Positions 1 through 7,553 are shown, counted from the first letter of the stretch. The stretch: DNA of 11,769 nt from Candidatus Hydromicrobium americanum (GCA_002779205.1 PEXF01000127.1:1-11769); one strand, 5' to 3'. Numbers and translations are program-made. Notes: generated by a model not told the origin, from the sequence alone.

Positions 1-89
1 TATGTGCATCTTAAATTACAGCGGTCGGTAACTGACAACCTCAGGTAATCAATTTTTCTATTATAATTATCTATTAATTCTTCTTTCAT
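1..89 (-). CDS. moaA: MoaA, GTP 3',8-cyclase (N-terminal fragment, cut by window edge)
   Basis: The minus strand from 89 to 1 reads 29 codons in one frame and runs off the window. The peptide begins MKEELIDNYNRK and continues into YLRLSVTDRCNLRCT. This is the characteristic start of MoaA, where the first two cysteines of the radical-SAM CxxxCxxC cluster motif are visible (residues 24 and 28) and the third lies beyond the edge. MoaA rearranges GTP in the first step of pyranopterin (Mo/W cofactor) synthesis in the cytoplasm. The gene lies 59 nt downstream of tupC on the same strand, so it probably ends or continues the moeA-tupABC operon. No strong ribosome site is seen. A TTG six codons upstream (107-105) is an alternative start, but the ATG gives the length usual before the cysteine motif. 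The identity is strong despite the short length. Confidence 0.88.
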   Translation of the reverse strand, partial: MKEELIDNYNRKIDYLRLSVTDRCNLRCT

Positions 90-148
90 AAGTCTATTTA
101 TAGCCAAAAATATTCTATTTAATAAAAATTACCCATTAAATCTTTATC

Positions 149-1252
149 TCACCTCTTAAACATATGTATTGAACTTGCTTTCACTGCTGCTGTAATTTCT
201 TTACCCAAAGCCAGTTTCAATCTATTAACGGAATTTTGGGTTACAAAGGAGCTCAATGGGAAACCGCAATCAATTTCAATTCTTTTAAATATTCCAATAT
301 CCCTTATTTCAGTAATTTTCCCCTTGAACAGATTCATGGCAGAAGATTCTTTAGATGATATTTCAGTGCTATATAAGATTACATCTTCCGGCCTTATTGC
401 CAGTGTAACTCTAGTACCCCTTCTTTCCTGGCTGACCACAGATACTTCAATATTACTCTTTCTTGCAGTCACTCCAACTTTGCAGACATTTCCTTTTCTC
501 TCAAGAATAACTCCATCCACCAGCGTTTCGACTCCTACAAATCTGGCTATAAACTCATTTACAGGTTTTCTGAATATCTCTTCCTTTCCGGCAAACTGCA
601 ATATTTTCCCCCTATCCATAACTGCAATATTATCTGCAAGCATCATTGCTTCATTCCGATCATGTGTAACGTATACAACAGATTTTCCATAACCCCTTAA
701 TACCCCAAAGAGATCCTCGCGCAAACTTTCCCTGGAACTCTGGTCAATATTTGCCAGAGGTTCATCCAGCAGCAGCAGTTCAGGATCAAGGACCAATGCT
801 CTGGCAAGGGATACTCTCTGCTTTTCACCTCCGGAAAGATTTTTAGTGCTCCTGTTGAGTAAATCTGTGATTTTTAATTTGCCAGTAAAGTAATCAATCC
901 TGTCTTTTATTCCTGATAATTTTATTTTTCTAATCCTCAGTCCCATTATTATATTGGTGTAAACCGATGTATTAAAGAGTAGAGGCTCCTGGAATACTAC
1001 AGCCATTTTTTTTCTTACTTCTGTTTGACTGACTTCTCCATTTGTTATTTCATGACTATTAAAATATATTTTCCCTTCATCGGGTCTCTCCAGAAGGTTA
1101 ATGAGCCTTATCAGAGTAGATTTACCTGAGCCGTTAGGTCCAATTATAGTTAATATTTTTCCCTTTTCTGCATACAGGTTATTAACATCCAGACAAAATT
1201 TACTGTTATATTTCTTTTTAAGGTCTGAAATCTCTAGAATCTTCTTATCCAT
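149..1252 (-). CDS. tupC: Tungstate ABC transporter ATP-binding protein TupC
   Basis: This is the cytoplasmic ATPase that powers oxyanion import with TupB and TupA. All ABC landmarks are present: Walker A GPNGSGKST (38-46), Q-loop Gln88, signature LSGGEKQ (139-145), Walker B LLLLDEP (159-165) and switch His197. Residues about 240-367 form a C-terminal extension ending in a TOBE-like region, as in ModC/TupC-type importers, where it can bind oxyanion and regulate transport. The ATG at 1252 is preceded by a GAAGG ribosome site, and the gene overlaps the end of tupB by 19 nt, indicating translational coupling. The ATPase alone would not distinguish tungstate from molybdate or sulfate. The assignment to tungstate rests on the adjoining TupA and TupB. 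Confidence 0.9.
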   Translation of the reverse strand: MDKKILEISDLKKKYNSKFCLDVNNLYAEKGKILTIIGPNGSGKSTLIRLINLLERPDEGKIYFNSHEITNGEVSQTEVRKKMAVVFQEPLLFNTSVYTNIIMGLRIRKIKLSGIKDRIDYFTGKLKITDLLNRSTKNLSGGEKQRVSLARALVLDPELLLLDEPLANIDQSSRESLREDLFGVLRGYGKSVVYVTHDRNEAMMLADNIAVMDRGKILQFAGKEEIFRKPVNEFIARFVGVETLVDGVILERKGNVCKVGVTARKSNIEVSVVSQERRGTRVTLAIRPEDVILYSTEISSKESSAMNLFKGKITEIRDIGIFKRIEIDCGFPLSSFVTQNSVNRLKLALGKEITAAVKASSIHMFKR

Positions 1253-1947
1253 CCAATACCTTCCTTCTGCTGTACCAAAGTGAGTAGAAAATTTACCCCA
1301 AATGTAATAGCAAGCAGTATTACCACAAGAGCAATTGCCATATCAAAATTACCCATTCTGACCATCTGAACTGTAGCAGTGGTAAGAACCCTGGTCTCTC
1401 CCTTAATATTCCCCCCTACCATAATCACTGCTCCTACTTCTGATATTATTCCTCCAAAACCAGCCATAACTGCTGCCAGGGCAGGCAGCCTGGCTTCCCT
1501 TATTAAAATCCAGTAGACCTGAAATCTATTTGCTCCTAAAGACAAAACCTGTTGTCTTAATTTGGGGTCAATCTGCTGTACAGCTGCCAGAGTTATACCT
1601 GCAATTATGGGTGAGGCAATAAGCACCTGGGCTATCACCATGGCAGTGGGAGTATACATTAATTTTAAAAATCCAAGCATTCCACTTCTCCAGATAAACA
1701 ATGTAACTATTAGGCCGGCAGCTACCGGTGGAAGCCCCATTCCAGTATTTATTACTGCAATAATAAACTTTTTTAACGGGAATTTATTTAATCCCACAAG
1801 AACCCCTACAGGTATTCCCAGAAGTATAGAAAAAAATACCGCACTTCCAGAAACTCTCAGAGTTAGAAATAAAATCTCATATACTTCCCTGTTCCCGGTA
1901 AAAATTAAAATTATTGCTTGTTTTATTCCCTGCCAGATAATTTCCAT
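1234..1947 (-). CDS. tupB: Tungstate ABC transporter permease TupB
   Basis: A 237-residue membrane protein with about five hydrophobic segments (roughly 25-50, 62-85, 102-120, 155-175, 203-226). It forms the channel for tungstate and docks TupC. The EAA-type coupling loop is visible around residues 137-159 (LGANRFQVYWILIREARLPA), and the stretch GGNIKGETRVLTTA (178-191) is typical of TupB rather than ModB. The start ATG lies only 2 nt after the tupA stop with a poor ribosome site, so translation probably depends on coupling to tupA. It overlaps tupC by 19 nt at its end. The tight A-B-C order supports one transport complex. Confidence 0.9.
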   Translation of the reverse strand: MEIIWQGIKQAIILIFTGNREVYEILFLTLRVSGSAVFFSILLGIPVGVLVGLNKFPLKKFIIAVINTGMGLPPVAAGLIVTLFIWRSGMLGFLKLMYTPTAMVIAQVLIASPIIAGITLAAVQQIDPKLRQQVLSLGANRFQVYWILIREARLPALAAVMAGFGGIISEVGAVIMVGGNIKGETRVLTTATVQMVRMGNFDMAIALVVILLAITFGVNFLLTLVQQKEGIGWIRRF

Positions 1948-1949
1948 AA

Positions 1950-2801
1950 TTACTTAATCACATCAGGATAAAATAACGGATGACCATATTCTTCTACACC
2001 AAATTCTTTGATAATAGCCTGTCCCTTTTCTCCGGTTATAAATTCCACAAAAGCTTGAGCTCCTTCATAATTTATATCAATATCCTTATGTTTTTCCGGA
2101 TTTACAGGAATCACTCTATAAGGATTGAAGAGTATCTCGTCCCCCTCCACTAAAACAATCAGGCTTAGATTATTCTGCAGCGCCAGATAAGTTCCCCTAT
2201 CAGTCATAGTGTAAGCCTGTTTTTCATCAGCGATCCTCAGTGTTTCTCCCATTCCCTGACCACTTTCTATATACCAGTCACCCTGGGGGGTAGTCCCGGT
2301 TTCTTCCCAGATTTCTATTTCCTTTTTATTGGTACCGGAATCATCACCTCTCGAAACAAATAAAGCTCCGGCTTCGGAAATAGCATTATAAGCATCTACC
2401 GGTGTAAGTCCTTTAATATTTGCTGGGTCATCTTCCGGACCTATTATAACAAAGTCATTATGCATTACATCCCTTCTGTTTATTCCATAACCTTCTTCGA
2501 CAAACTTATCTTCTGCCGCTCTTGAATGTACTAGTATGATATCCGCTTCTCCTTTTTCCCCCATAGCAATAGCTTCTCCAGTTCCCACCGCTATGGGTTT
2601 TACTTTATAGGTGGTTTCCTCCTCGAAGGCAGGAATCAACTCATCCAGAAGGCCGCTGTCGTAAGTGCTGGTAGTGGTTGCCAGAATAATTTCAGTATTT
2701 TTCACTTTGTCTTTACATGAAAATGCAAAAACAGAAGTAGTAATTATAAACGTGGATAATATAAGAATTGAAGTAACATTTAAAAATCTAAATTTATTCA
2801 C
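1950..2801 (-). CDS. tupA: Tungstate-binding extracytoplasmic protein TupA
   Basis: The solute-binding component that captures tungstate outside the membrane and hands it to TupB. Residues 1-28 form a signal sequence. Cys29 follows VFAFS, so lipoprotein anchoring is possible, although the lipobox is not canonical. The mature part carries TupA-family blocks: ATTTSTYDSGLLDE (41-54), GTGEA (73-77), GEADIILVHSRAAEDKFV (84-101), MHNDFVIIGP (113-122) and SRGDDSGT (150-157), which line the oxyanion pocket in this family. The length of 283 is normal. Translation starts at GTG (2801), with AGGAAAG about 12 nt upstream. An ATG inside that spacer is out of frame and hits a stop at once. Family members bind tungstate very tightly. 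Specificity over molybdate is inferred from family, not shown here. Confidence 0.92.
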   Translation of the reverse strand: MNKFRFLNVTSILILSTFIITTSVFAFSCKDKVKNTEIILATTTSTYDSGLLDELIPAFEEETTYKVKPIAVGTGEAIAMGEKGEADIILVHSRAAEDKFVEEGYGINRRDVMHNDFVIIGPEDDPANIKGLTPVDAYNAISEAGALFVSRGDDSGTNKKEIEIWEETGTTPQGDWYIESGQGMGETLRIADEKQAYTMTDRGTYLALQNNLSLIVLVEGDEILFNPYRVIPVNPEKHKDIDINYEGAQAFVEFITGEKGQAIIKEFGVEEYGHPLFYPDVIK

Positions 2802-2853
2802 TTTTATCTCATTCTTTCCTATGTTTTAATTATTGGTCGATTTCCTTTTGATC

Positions 2854-4071
2854 TTATCTACTCTTCAAGCAAAAAACTTCAATTTCACTATCTTTCTTTA
2901 TATCCCCGGCATCTTCTGGAAAAACTGCAATACCATCAGCTTTTGCCATAGAGGTTAATATGCCTGATCCCTGCATACCTGTAGATTTGAAAAAATACTC
3001 ATTATCTTTTTTCTCAAGCATCACCCTGACAAAATTAGTTCTGCCTCTTTTATTCTTAAAATCATGATAAGCTCTGGCTCTTACTGAAGGTCTGAACAGA
3101 TTATCATCTCCAATTATCTTCTTGATCAATGGTCTTACATACATTTCAAAACAGACCATAACCGATACAGGATTTCCCGGCAATCCGAATATAAATCCAT
3201 CCTTATATTTCAGGAAAACCAGTGGTTTTCCTGGTTTCTGGTTTACCCTCCAGAATATCAACTCTGCTCCAATACCAATCAGGATTTCCTTTACAAAATC
3301 ATAATCACCTACAGAAACCCCTCCACTTAATAATAGAATGTCACACTCCGATAAAGCCTCCAGTATCTTTTTCTCTAAGATTTTTTTCTCATCTTTAGCT
3401 ATACCATACCTGATATACTCTATGCCTATTTCCTTCAATTGAGCAGATAAAGAATAACTGTTGCTATCCCTCACTTTACCTATATCTAATTCCTTATCTA
3501 TCTCCAGAAGTTCATCTCCAGTTGATATTATTCCTACTACAGGAGGATGGTAAACAAGCACTTCGCTCTCACCCAATGAAGCCATAACTCCTATATCTGC
3601 AGGAAAAATCTTTTTCCCTTTCCTTAAGACTTTATCTCCGTTTTTTATATCTTCCCCTCTGTATCTTATATTTTCTCCCTCCGCACATTCCTTAAAAACC
3701 AGGATACTCTCTCCATCCTTTTCTGTATCCTCTTTCATCACCACAGCATTACAATTTTCTGGAATAGGGGAACCGGTCATAATGGGTATGCAATAACCAG
3801 GATTAACCTTTACAGTTGGCACTTTACCAGCAGGTATATCCTCAGCCAGCAATATTAATCTTACAGGGTAGCTCCTATCTGCTCCTTTTACGTCTTCTGT
3901 TCTTACTGCATATCCATCCATAGCAGAATTATTATAGACCGGTATATCATCCTTTGAGATTACATCTTCTGCCAGTATCAGGCTCAGGCTATCAAGTAAA
4001 GGAACTTTTACAGCTTTAATTCTTATACTGCATTCAAGCACTTTATTTTGAGCTTCTTTTACAGAAAGCAT
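2854..4071 (-). CDS. moeA: MoeA, molybdopterin molybdenumtransferase (Mo/W insertion)
   Basis: MoeA inserts molybdenum or tungsten into adenylylated pyranopterin, the last step of basic cofactor assembly. The 405-residue protein has the full family layout: an N-terminal region with NSAMDGYAV (48-56), the MoCF-binding fold at about 177-318 with STGDEL (183-188), SGGVSVGDYDF (249-259), PGKPLVF (280-286) and GLPGNPVSV (296-304), then a C-terminal beta domain from about 330. The ATG has a GGAG site 7 nt upstream. It is the first gene of the minus-strand run, 52 nt before tupA, and has its own promoter. Beside a tungstate importer, it may act chiefly as the tungsten-inserting paralogue. This is inference, because genomes with W enzymes often carry more than one MoeA. 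Confidence 0.95.
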   Translation of the reverse strand: MLSVKEAQNKVLECSIRIKAVKVPLLDSLSLILAEDVISKDDIPVYNNSAMDGYAVRTEDVKGADRSYPVRLILLAEDIPAGKVPTVKVNPGYCIPIMTGSPIPENCNAVVMKEDTEKDGESILVFKECAEGENIRYRGEDIKNGDKVLRKGKKIFPADIGVMASLGESEVLVYHPPVVGIISTGDELLEIDKELDIGKVRDSNSYSLSAQLKEIGIEYIRYGIAKDEKKILEKKILEALSECDILLLSGGVSVGDYDFVKEILIGIGAELIFWRVNQKPGKPLVFLKYKDGFIFGLPGNPVSVMVCFEMYVRPLIKKIIGDDNLFRPSVRARAYHDFKNKRGRTNFVRVMLEKKDNEYFFKSTGMQGSGILTSMAKADGIAVFPEDAGDIKKDSEIEVFCLKSR

Positions 4072-4114
4072 AATTTTCTCCAGGTATAGTGGTTGATATT
4101 ATTTACAGGCATTA

Positions 4115-4143
4115 ATATTATTATTTTAAAGCAGGCATGTAAA
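4115..4143 (-). promoter_or_regulatory. Promoter of moeA-tupABC-moaA
   Basis: On the minus strand, TTTACA (4143-4138) and TAATAT (4120-4115) are separated by exactly 17 bp, a good sigma-A-type match. Transcription would start near 4108 and leave a leader of about 37 nt before moeA. That leader is too short to hold a Moco/Tuco riboswitch. Confidence 0.5.
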
Positions 4144-4224
4144 GTAACTAGATATGTAATTATTTATCATGGAATAATAGATGCTTCCTTTTATTTAAGA
4201 CTGCGGTAATCTACTTTAAAAAAA

Positions 4225-4233
4225 TGTTATAAT
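4225..4233 (+). promoter_or_regulatory. Extended -10 promoter of the ATP-cone/nuclease gene
   Basis: TGTTATAAT gives a perfect -10 hexamer (4228-4233) with the TGn extension. No good -35 is seen 17 bp upstream, as is usual for extended -10 promoters. Transcription would begin near 4240, about 25 nt before the ATG. A second TATAAT at 4248-4253 is too close to the start for a normal leader. The element sits in a near-palindrome (4226-4238). Confidence 0.45.
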
Positions 4234-4264
4234 GTAACTTTAAAAAGTATAATTATAAAGACTT

Positions 4265-5098
4265 ATGGAAAAATATATTATAAAAGCTGACGGTAAAAAA
4301 GAACAGTACGATGAGGAAAAAATAAGCTCCTCTTTTATAAAAGCCGGAGCTTCCCCTGAAATTGCCACAGCAGCCACTAAAACAATAAATAAAAAAGTAA
4401 AAGATAATATGAGCACCGATGAAATCTATCACAGGGCTCTGAGTCATCTGAAAGCGCTGGAACCAGGAGTAGCTCTCAAGTATTCATTAAAAAGAGCCAT
4501 CATGGATATGGGACCGGAAGGATTTGTATTTGAAAAATACATAGCAAAGATTTTAAGAGAATATGGTTTTATTACTGAGGTAGGGCAAATTTTAAATGGT
4601 TATTGTGTTGATCATGAAGTTGATGTCGTTGCAAAAAAAGAAAACCAGATTTGTCTGATAGAGTGCAAGTACCATAATTCACCGGGAATAAAATCCGACA
4701 TAAAAACCGCCCTTTATATTCACAGCAGATTTCTGGATATAGAAAAAGCTTACAGGGAAAAAGATAATAACAATAATATCCGTTTTGAAGCCTGGCTGGT
4801 TACCAATACCAGGTGCACATCAGATGCCTTGAAATATGCCGGTTGTGTTGGTTTAAAAGTTTTAGCATGGTACTGCCCGAAGATAAAAAACCTGCAATAC
4901 TTCATCGAAACAAAGAAACTTTATCCCATAAGCATTCTCTCCACAATTACTGAAAAACAAAGGGATATATTATTTGATTCCGATATTATACTGGCAAAAG
5001 AACTGGGTAGTTACAAGGTGGGTAGTCTAGCTGAATTAATCTCGGTAAGCCAATCAAGAGCATCTAAAATTTTAAATGAAGTTAATATTATCTTATAA
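4265..5098 (+). CDS. ATP-cone domain fused to an Mrr-like PD-(D/E)XK nuclease domain
   Basis: A 277-residue soluble protein. Residues 1 to about 85 resemble an ATP-cone, the nucleotide-sensing domain known from ribonucleotide reductases and NrdR (start EKYIIKADGKKEQYDEEKI, then helices). Residues about 86-205 look like an Mrr-type nuclease fold: Glu90 in an early helix, then HEVDVVA with Asp120, and LIECKY with Glu133 and Lys135, matching the D...ExK metal site. The C-terminal 50 residues are helical, ending SQSRASKILNEV, perhaps a DNA-binding helix-turn-helix or HhH element. A nucleotide-gated DNA nuclease is inferred, and no biochemical role is established here. It stands alone, with no methylase or helicase beside it, so a classic restriction-modification system is not supported. 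It has no clear Shine-Dalgarno site. Confidence 0.75.
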   Translation: MEKYIIKADGKKEQYDEEKISSSFIKAGASPEIATAATKTINKKVKDNMSTDEIYHRALSHLKALEPGVALKYSLKRAIMDMGPEGFVFEKYIAKILREYGFITEVGQILNGYCVDHEVDVVAKKENQICLIECKYHNSPGIKSDIKTALYIHSRFLDIEKAYREKDNNNNIRFEAWLVTNTRCTSDALKYAGCVGLKVLAWYCPKIKNLQYFIETKKLYPISILSTITEKQRDILFDSDIILAKELGSYKVGSLAELISVSQSRASKILNEVNIIL

Positions 5099-5119
5099 AA
5101 AAGAATAGCAAGCTTATTT

Positions 5120-5890
5120 TTAATCCTGCCTGCCGAATAAGAAAGACCCGAGTATGCTCATTACTACAGTTACGGATGCCAATACCACAATATCCAGCCA
5201 CAATGGATACAGTTGAAAAGCCGGGTTGTTTAACATTGCAAACCTCATTGCATCAATTCCATAAGAAAGGGGATTAATTTTGGCAACTACATTCATCCAT
5301 TTCACCGTGTTATTTAATGGAAATAGAGCACCTGAAAGGAAAAACATGGGCATTAGTAAAAAATTGGTTATTACCTGAAAGGCCTGCATTGATTTTATTA
5401 CCGAGGCAAGGACAATTCCAAGAGTGGCAATAGTCATAGCGACCAGGAACATTATACCTATTATTTTAAAAAATATTACAAAAGTAATAGGAATTTTAAG
5501 CAGGGGGCTGAACAGCAGTATAATAGCTCCCTGGATCATAGCTATGGTGGAACCGCCAAGCAGTTTCCCAACAACGATAGAAGTCCTGGAAATGGGCGTG
5601 ACTAAAACCTCTCTTAAAAACCCGAATTCTCTATCCCAGACAATTGACATAGCGCTAAAGAAAGAAGTAAATAGAACAGTCATGCCCACGATGCCCGGAA
5701 ACATAAAGTTCAGAAAATCTCCGCCACTTCCGCCCCCAAAGGTACTAAAGGAGCTCGCAATTCCGGTTCCGAGAACAAATAAAAAAAGGATTGGCTGGGC
5801 AAAAGAAGCAATTATTCTTGGCCTGTCTCTAAAATATCTTTTAATATCTCTTAGCCATATTGTGTATACGCCGATTAATTCCTTTTTCAA
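5120..5890 (-). CDS. ABC-2 type transporter permease (DrrB-like)
   Basis: A 256-residue inner-membrane subunit of an efflux-type ABC system. About six hydrophobic segments are visible (near 27-47, 62-85, 112-135, 140-163, 172-193, 231-252). The family signature around VWDREFGFLREVLVTPISR (84-102), followed by a membrane helix, is typical of ABC-2 (DrrB/NodJ-like) permeases, as is INPLSYGIDAMR (205-216). The start is TTG at 5890, overlapping the ATPase stop by 4 nt (TTGA), with a purine-rich GGGGGAG site inside the upstream gene. The two genes must form one transporter. Substrates in this family include drugs, lipids and polysaccharides, and the sequence does not say which applies. It ends 21 nt from the convergent nuclease gene. 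Confidence 0.88.
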   Translation of the reverse strand: MKKELIGVYTIWLRDIKRYFRDRPRIIASFAQPILFLFVLGTGIASSFSTFGGGSGGDFLNFMFPGIVGMTVLFTSFFSAMSIVWDREFGFLREVLVTPISRTSIVVGKLLGGSTIAMIQGAIILLFSPLLKIPITFVIFFKIIGIMFLVAMTIATLGIVLASVIKSMQAFQVITNFLLMPMFFLSGALFPLNNTVKWMNVVAKINPLSYGIDAMRFAMLNNPAFQLYPLWLDIVVLASVTVVMSILGSFLFGRQD

Positions 5891-6882
5891 TGTCTCATTC
5901 TCCCCCTCATTCGCATTCTTAAATTATCCCTGGCACTGGCATTTTCCTCTCTTATTTCCCTGCCAGTAAGATCCAGAAAAACGTCATTTAAAGTTGGCTT
6001 TCTGGCGCTAATGGATAAAATTTTTACAGGACTATTTTTAATAAATTTTGGGATAAAGCTAGAGCTATCCTTAATTTCAAATCTAATCTCACCCTCTTTT
6101 GCATCATGGACATCACTGCCGGTAATTTCTTTAATATATTTTTTCAATTTGACATTTTCCTCAGACAATATCGTGATAATATCCCCTCCAATGGTATTTT
6201 TAAGATTATCCGGCGTATCGAGCGCAATAATTTTTCCCTCATCTATAATAGCTATCCGGTCACATATTTCTGTCTCTTCCATATAATGTGAGGTTAAAAA
6301 GATTGTAATATTTTTACTCTTTTTCAATTTAATAATGTAATCCCATATTTTATTTCTGGTTTGCGGGTCCAGACCTAAAGTGGGCTCATCTAAAAATAAG
6401 ATTTTTGGATAATGCAGCAGCCCCCTCGCAATCTCAAGCCTCCTTTTCATCCCACCTGAATAAGTCATAACCAGATTATTTTTCCGGCTGGAAAGGTTTA
6501 CCATTTTAAGTACTTCTTCTGATCTTTCTTTCAAAGCACTACGGGGGATATTGTAAAGAAGACCATGAAAGTATAAATTCTCAAGTGCTGTCAATCTGTC
6601 ATCAAGGCTTGGGTCCTGAAATACCATTCCAATACAATTTCTTATTTTATTTCTTTCCCTGGCTACATTATACCCCCCTAAGGTAACCTCCCCGGATGTC
6701 TTCGATAGAAGTGTACATATTATATTTATAGTTGTTGTCTTACCTGCACCATTGGGGCCTAAAAATCCAAATATTTCATTTTCTTTTACCGAAAAAGTAA
6801 TATCATCAACTGCCCTTAGTCCCTTAAATTCCTTTACCAGATTTTTCACTTCTATAATATTGTTTGCATTTATGTCATTCAT
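5887..6882 (-). CDS. ABC-2 transporter ATP-binding protein (DrrA-like)
   Basis: A 331-residue cytoplasmic ATPase partnering the following permease. Visible motifs: Walker A GPNGAGKTT (42-50), Q-loop Gln89, signature YSGGMKRR (141-148), Walker B ILFLDEP (161-167) and switch His199. Residues from about 230 form the C-terminal domain found in DrrA/NatA-type exporters, ending with the typical ARKPTLNDVFLDLTGREI (293-310). The last ten residues are an odd Arg/Met tail (RMRMRGRMRH). Their codons contain the ribosome site of the permease, which probably explains the composition. A GAG-containing weak site lies upstream of the ATG. Transcription could come from the fmdB promoter upstream or from an unrecognised one in the 176-nt gap. 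Confidence 0.9.
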   Translation of the reverse strand: MNDINANNIIEVKNLVKEFKGLRAVDDITFSVKENEIFGFLGPNGAGKTTTINIICTLLSKTSGEVTLGGYNVARERNKIRNCIGMVFQDPSLDDRLTALENLYFHGLLYNIPRSALKERSEEVLKMVNLSSRKNNLVMTYSGGMKRRLEIARGLLHYPKILFLDEPTLGLDPQTRNKIWDYIIKLKKSKNITIFLTSHYMEETEICDRIAIIDEGKIIALDTPDNLKNTIGGDIITILSEENVKLKKYIKEITGSDVHDAKEGEIRFEIKDSSSFIPKFIKNSPVKILSISARKPTLNDVFLDLTGREIREENASARDNLRMRMRGRMRH

Positions 6883-7058
6883 TTATATCTCTATTCCCAT
6901 CTTTTAGCTTCTAATACTTCTTTCCTCTTCCTTTTTTTCTTCCCCGGGGAATACCTCATTATAAATCTTTTTAAATATACTAGTAGCCTGGATTAGCTGT
7001 AATCCTTGCGATTATTTTAAGTACCTTGTATTCCAACCTGCCTTTATCAGTCAGCTTA
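6883..7058 (-). other. Gap between fmdB and the ABC genes, possible coding remnant
   Basis: No intact gene is supported. The minus strand holds two short open stretches in different frames. The first overlaps the end of fmdB and reads TDKGRLEYKVLKIIARITAN before a stop near 6980. The second, further along, reads ATSIFKKIYNEVFPGEEKK and ends in TAA at 6904-6906. Joined across a frameshift they would look like one C-terminal segment, but there is no convincing ribosome site and no recognised family. A perfect 12-bp palindrome (TTCCCCGGGGAA, 6940-6951) also lies here. Confidence 0.2.
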
Positions 7059-7292
7059 TTAATTACCACCAGGGCAGGTAGCGCAGCTTCCGCCTGAACA
7101 GCTGCTGCAGGACGGTGAACCTCCTGAATTACTGCCATCGCCAGAGGAGCTTTTAAAACCTACAGGAGCAAATATCTTTACCATATTTTTGCTTCCACAT
7201 TTCTCACACTTAATCTGGCAGCCGTTCTCTCCCCTTATTACTATCTCTGAAATACTCCCGCAGTCCTTACATTTATAATCTACAAAACGCAA
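7059..7292 (-). CDS. FmdB-family small zinc-ribbon protein
   Basis: A 77-residue protein with a zinc-ribbon pattern: Cys8-x2-Cys11 and Cys29-x2-Cys32 (YKCKDCG ... KCEKCG), the arrangement of the FmdB putative regulatory family. Residues 41-77 are a Gly/Ser-rich tail with five more cysteines (PSCSSCSGGSCATC), also common in this family and possibly a second metal-binding cluster. The function of the family is unproven. The name comes from a formamidase-linked regulator. The start is TTG at 7292, chosen because an AAGGTGAT site lies 7 nt upstream and the family normally begins just before the first CxxC. It has its own promoter. Confidence 0.8.
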   Translation of the reverse strand: MRFVDYKCKDCGSISEIVIRGENGCQIKCEKCGSKNMVKIFAPVGFKSSSGDGSNSGGSPSCSSCSGGSCATCPGGN

Positions 7293-7342
7293 TATCTATC
7301 ACCTTCAATCGGCATAATATCATCTGCAATATTTAACAGCAC

Positions 7343-7371
7343 ATTATAATAATACAAAACTTACTTTACAA
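7343..7371 (-). promoter_or_regulatory. Promoter of fmdB
   Basis: On the minus strand, TTGTAA (7371-7366) and a perfect TATAAT (7348-7343) are 17 bp apart. The start point would be near 7336, giving a leader of about 44 nt before the TTG start. It may also transcribe the ABC exporter genes downstream. Confidence 0.6.
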
Positions 7372-7553
7372 TCAAGTAAATATCTTAATCAGTTCTATTT
7401 ATAATGGTTAAAAACTTCAATTAATCTAAAGCAAGGTAGCCGAAATAAATCGATATATTCATTGTTAAAAAACTTCAAATACTTCAAAAATATTATATAT
7501 CTTTTCTCTTATGGATATAAGATGCATATTTTCAAATAAATTTACATAAAGTC

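Noticed and set aside
4072..4107. Possible Moco/Tuco riboswitch before moeA
   Set aside because: The predicted leader is about 37 nt, too short for that riboswitch, and no compact multi-stem fold is seen.
4265..5098. Restriction-modification system
   Set aside because: Only the nuclease-like gene is present. No methyltransferase or specificity gene lies in the neighbouring sequence.
5099..5119. Bidirectional terminator between the convergent nuclease and permease genes
   Set aside because: Only a weak AATA/TATT hairpin is possible, so the T-run alone is not enough support.
7430..7455. CAAGGTAGCCGAAAT resembles short pieces of 16S and 23S rRNA
   Set aside because: The match is only about 11-14 nt, the flanks are AT-rich and unlike rRNA, and no further rRNA helices follow.
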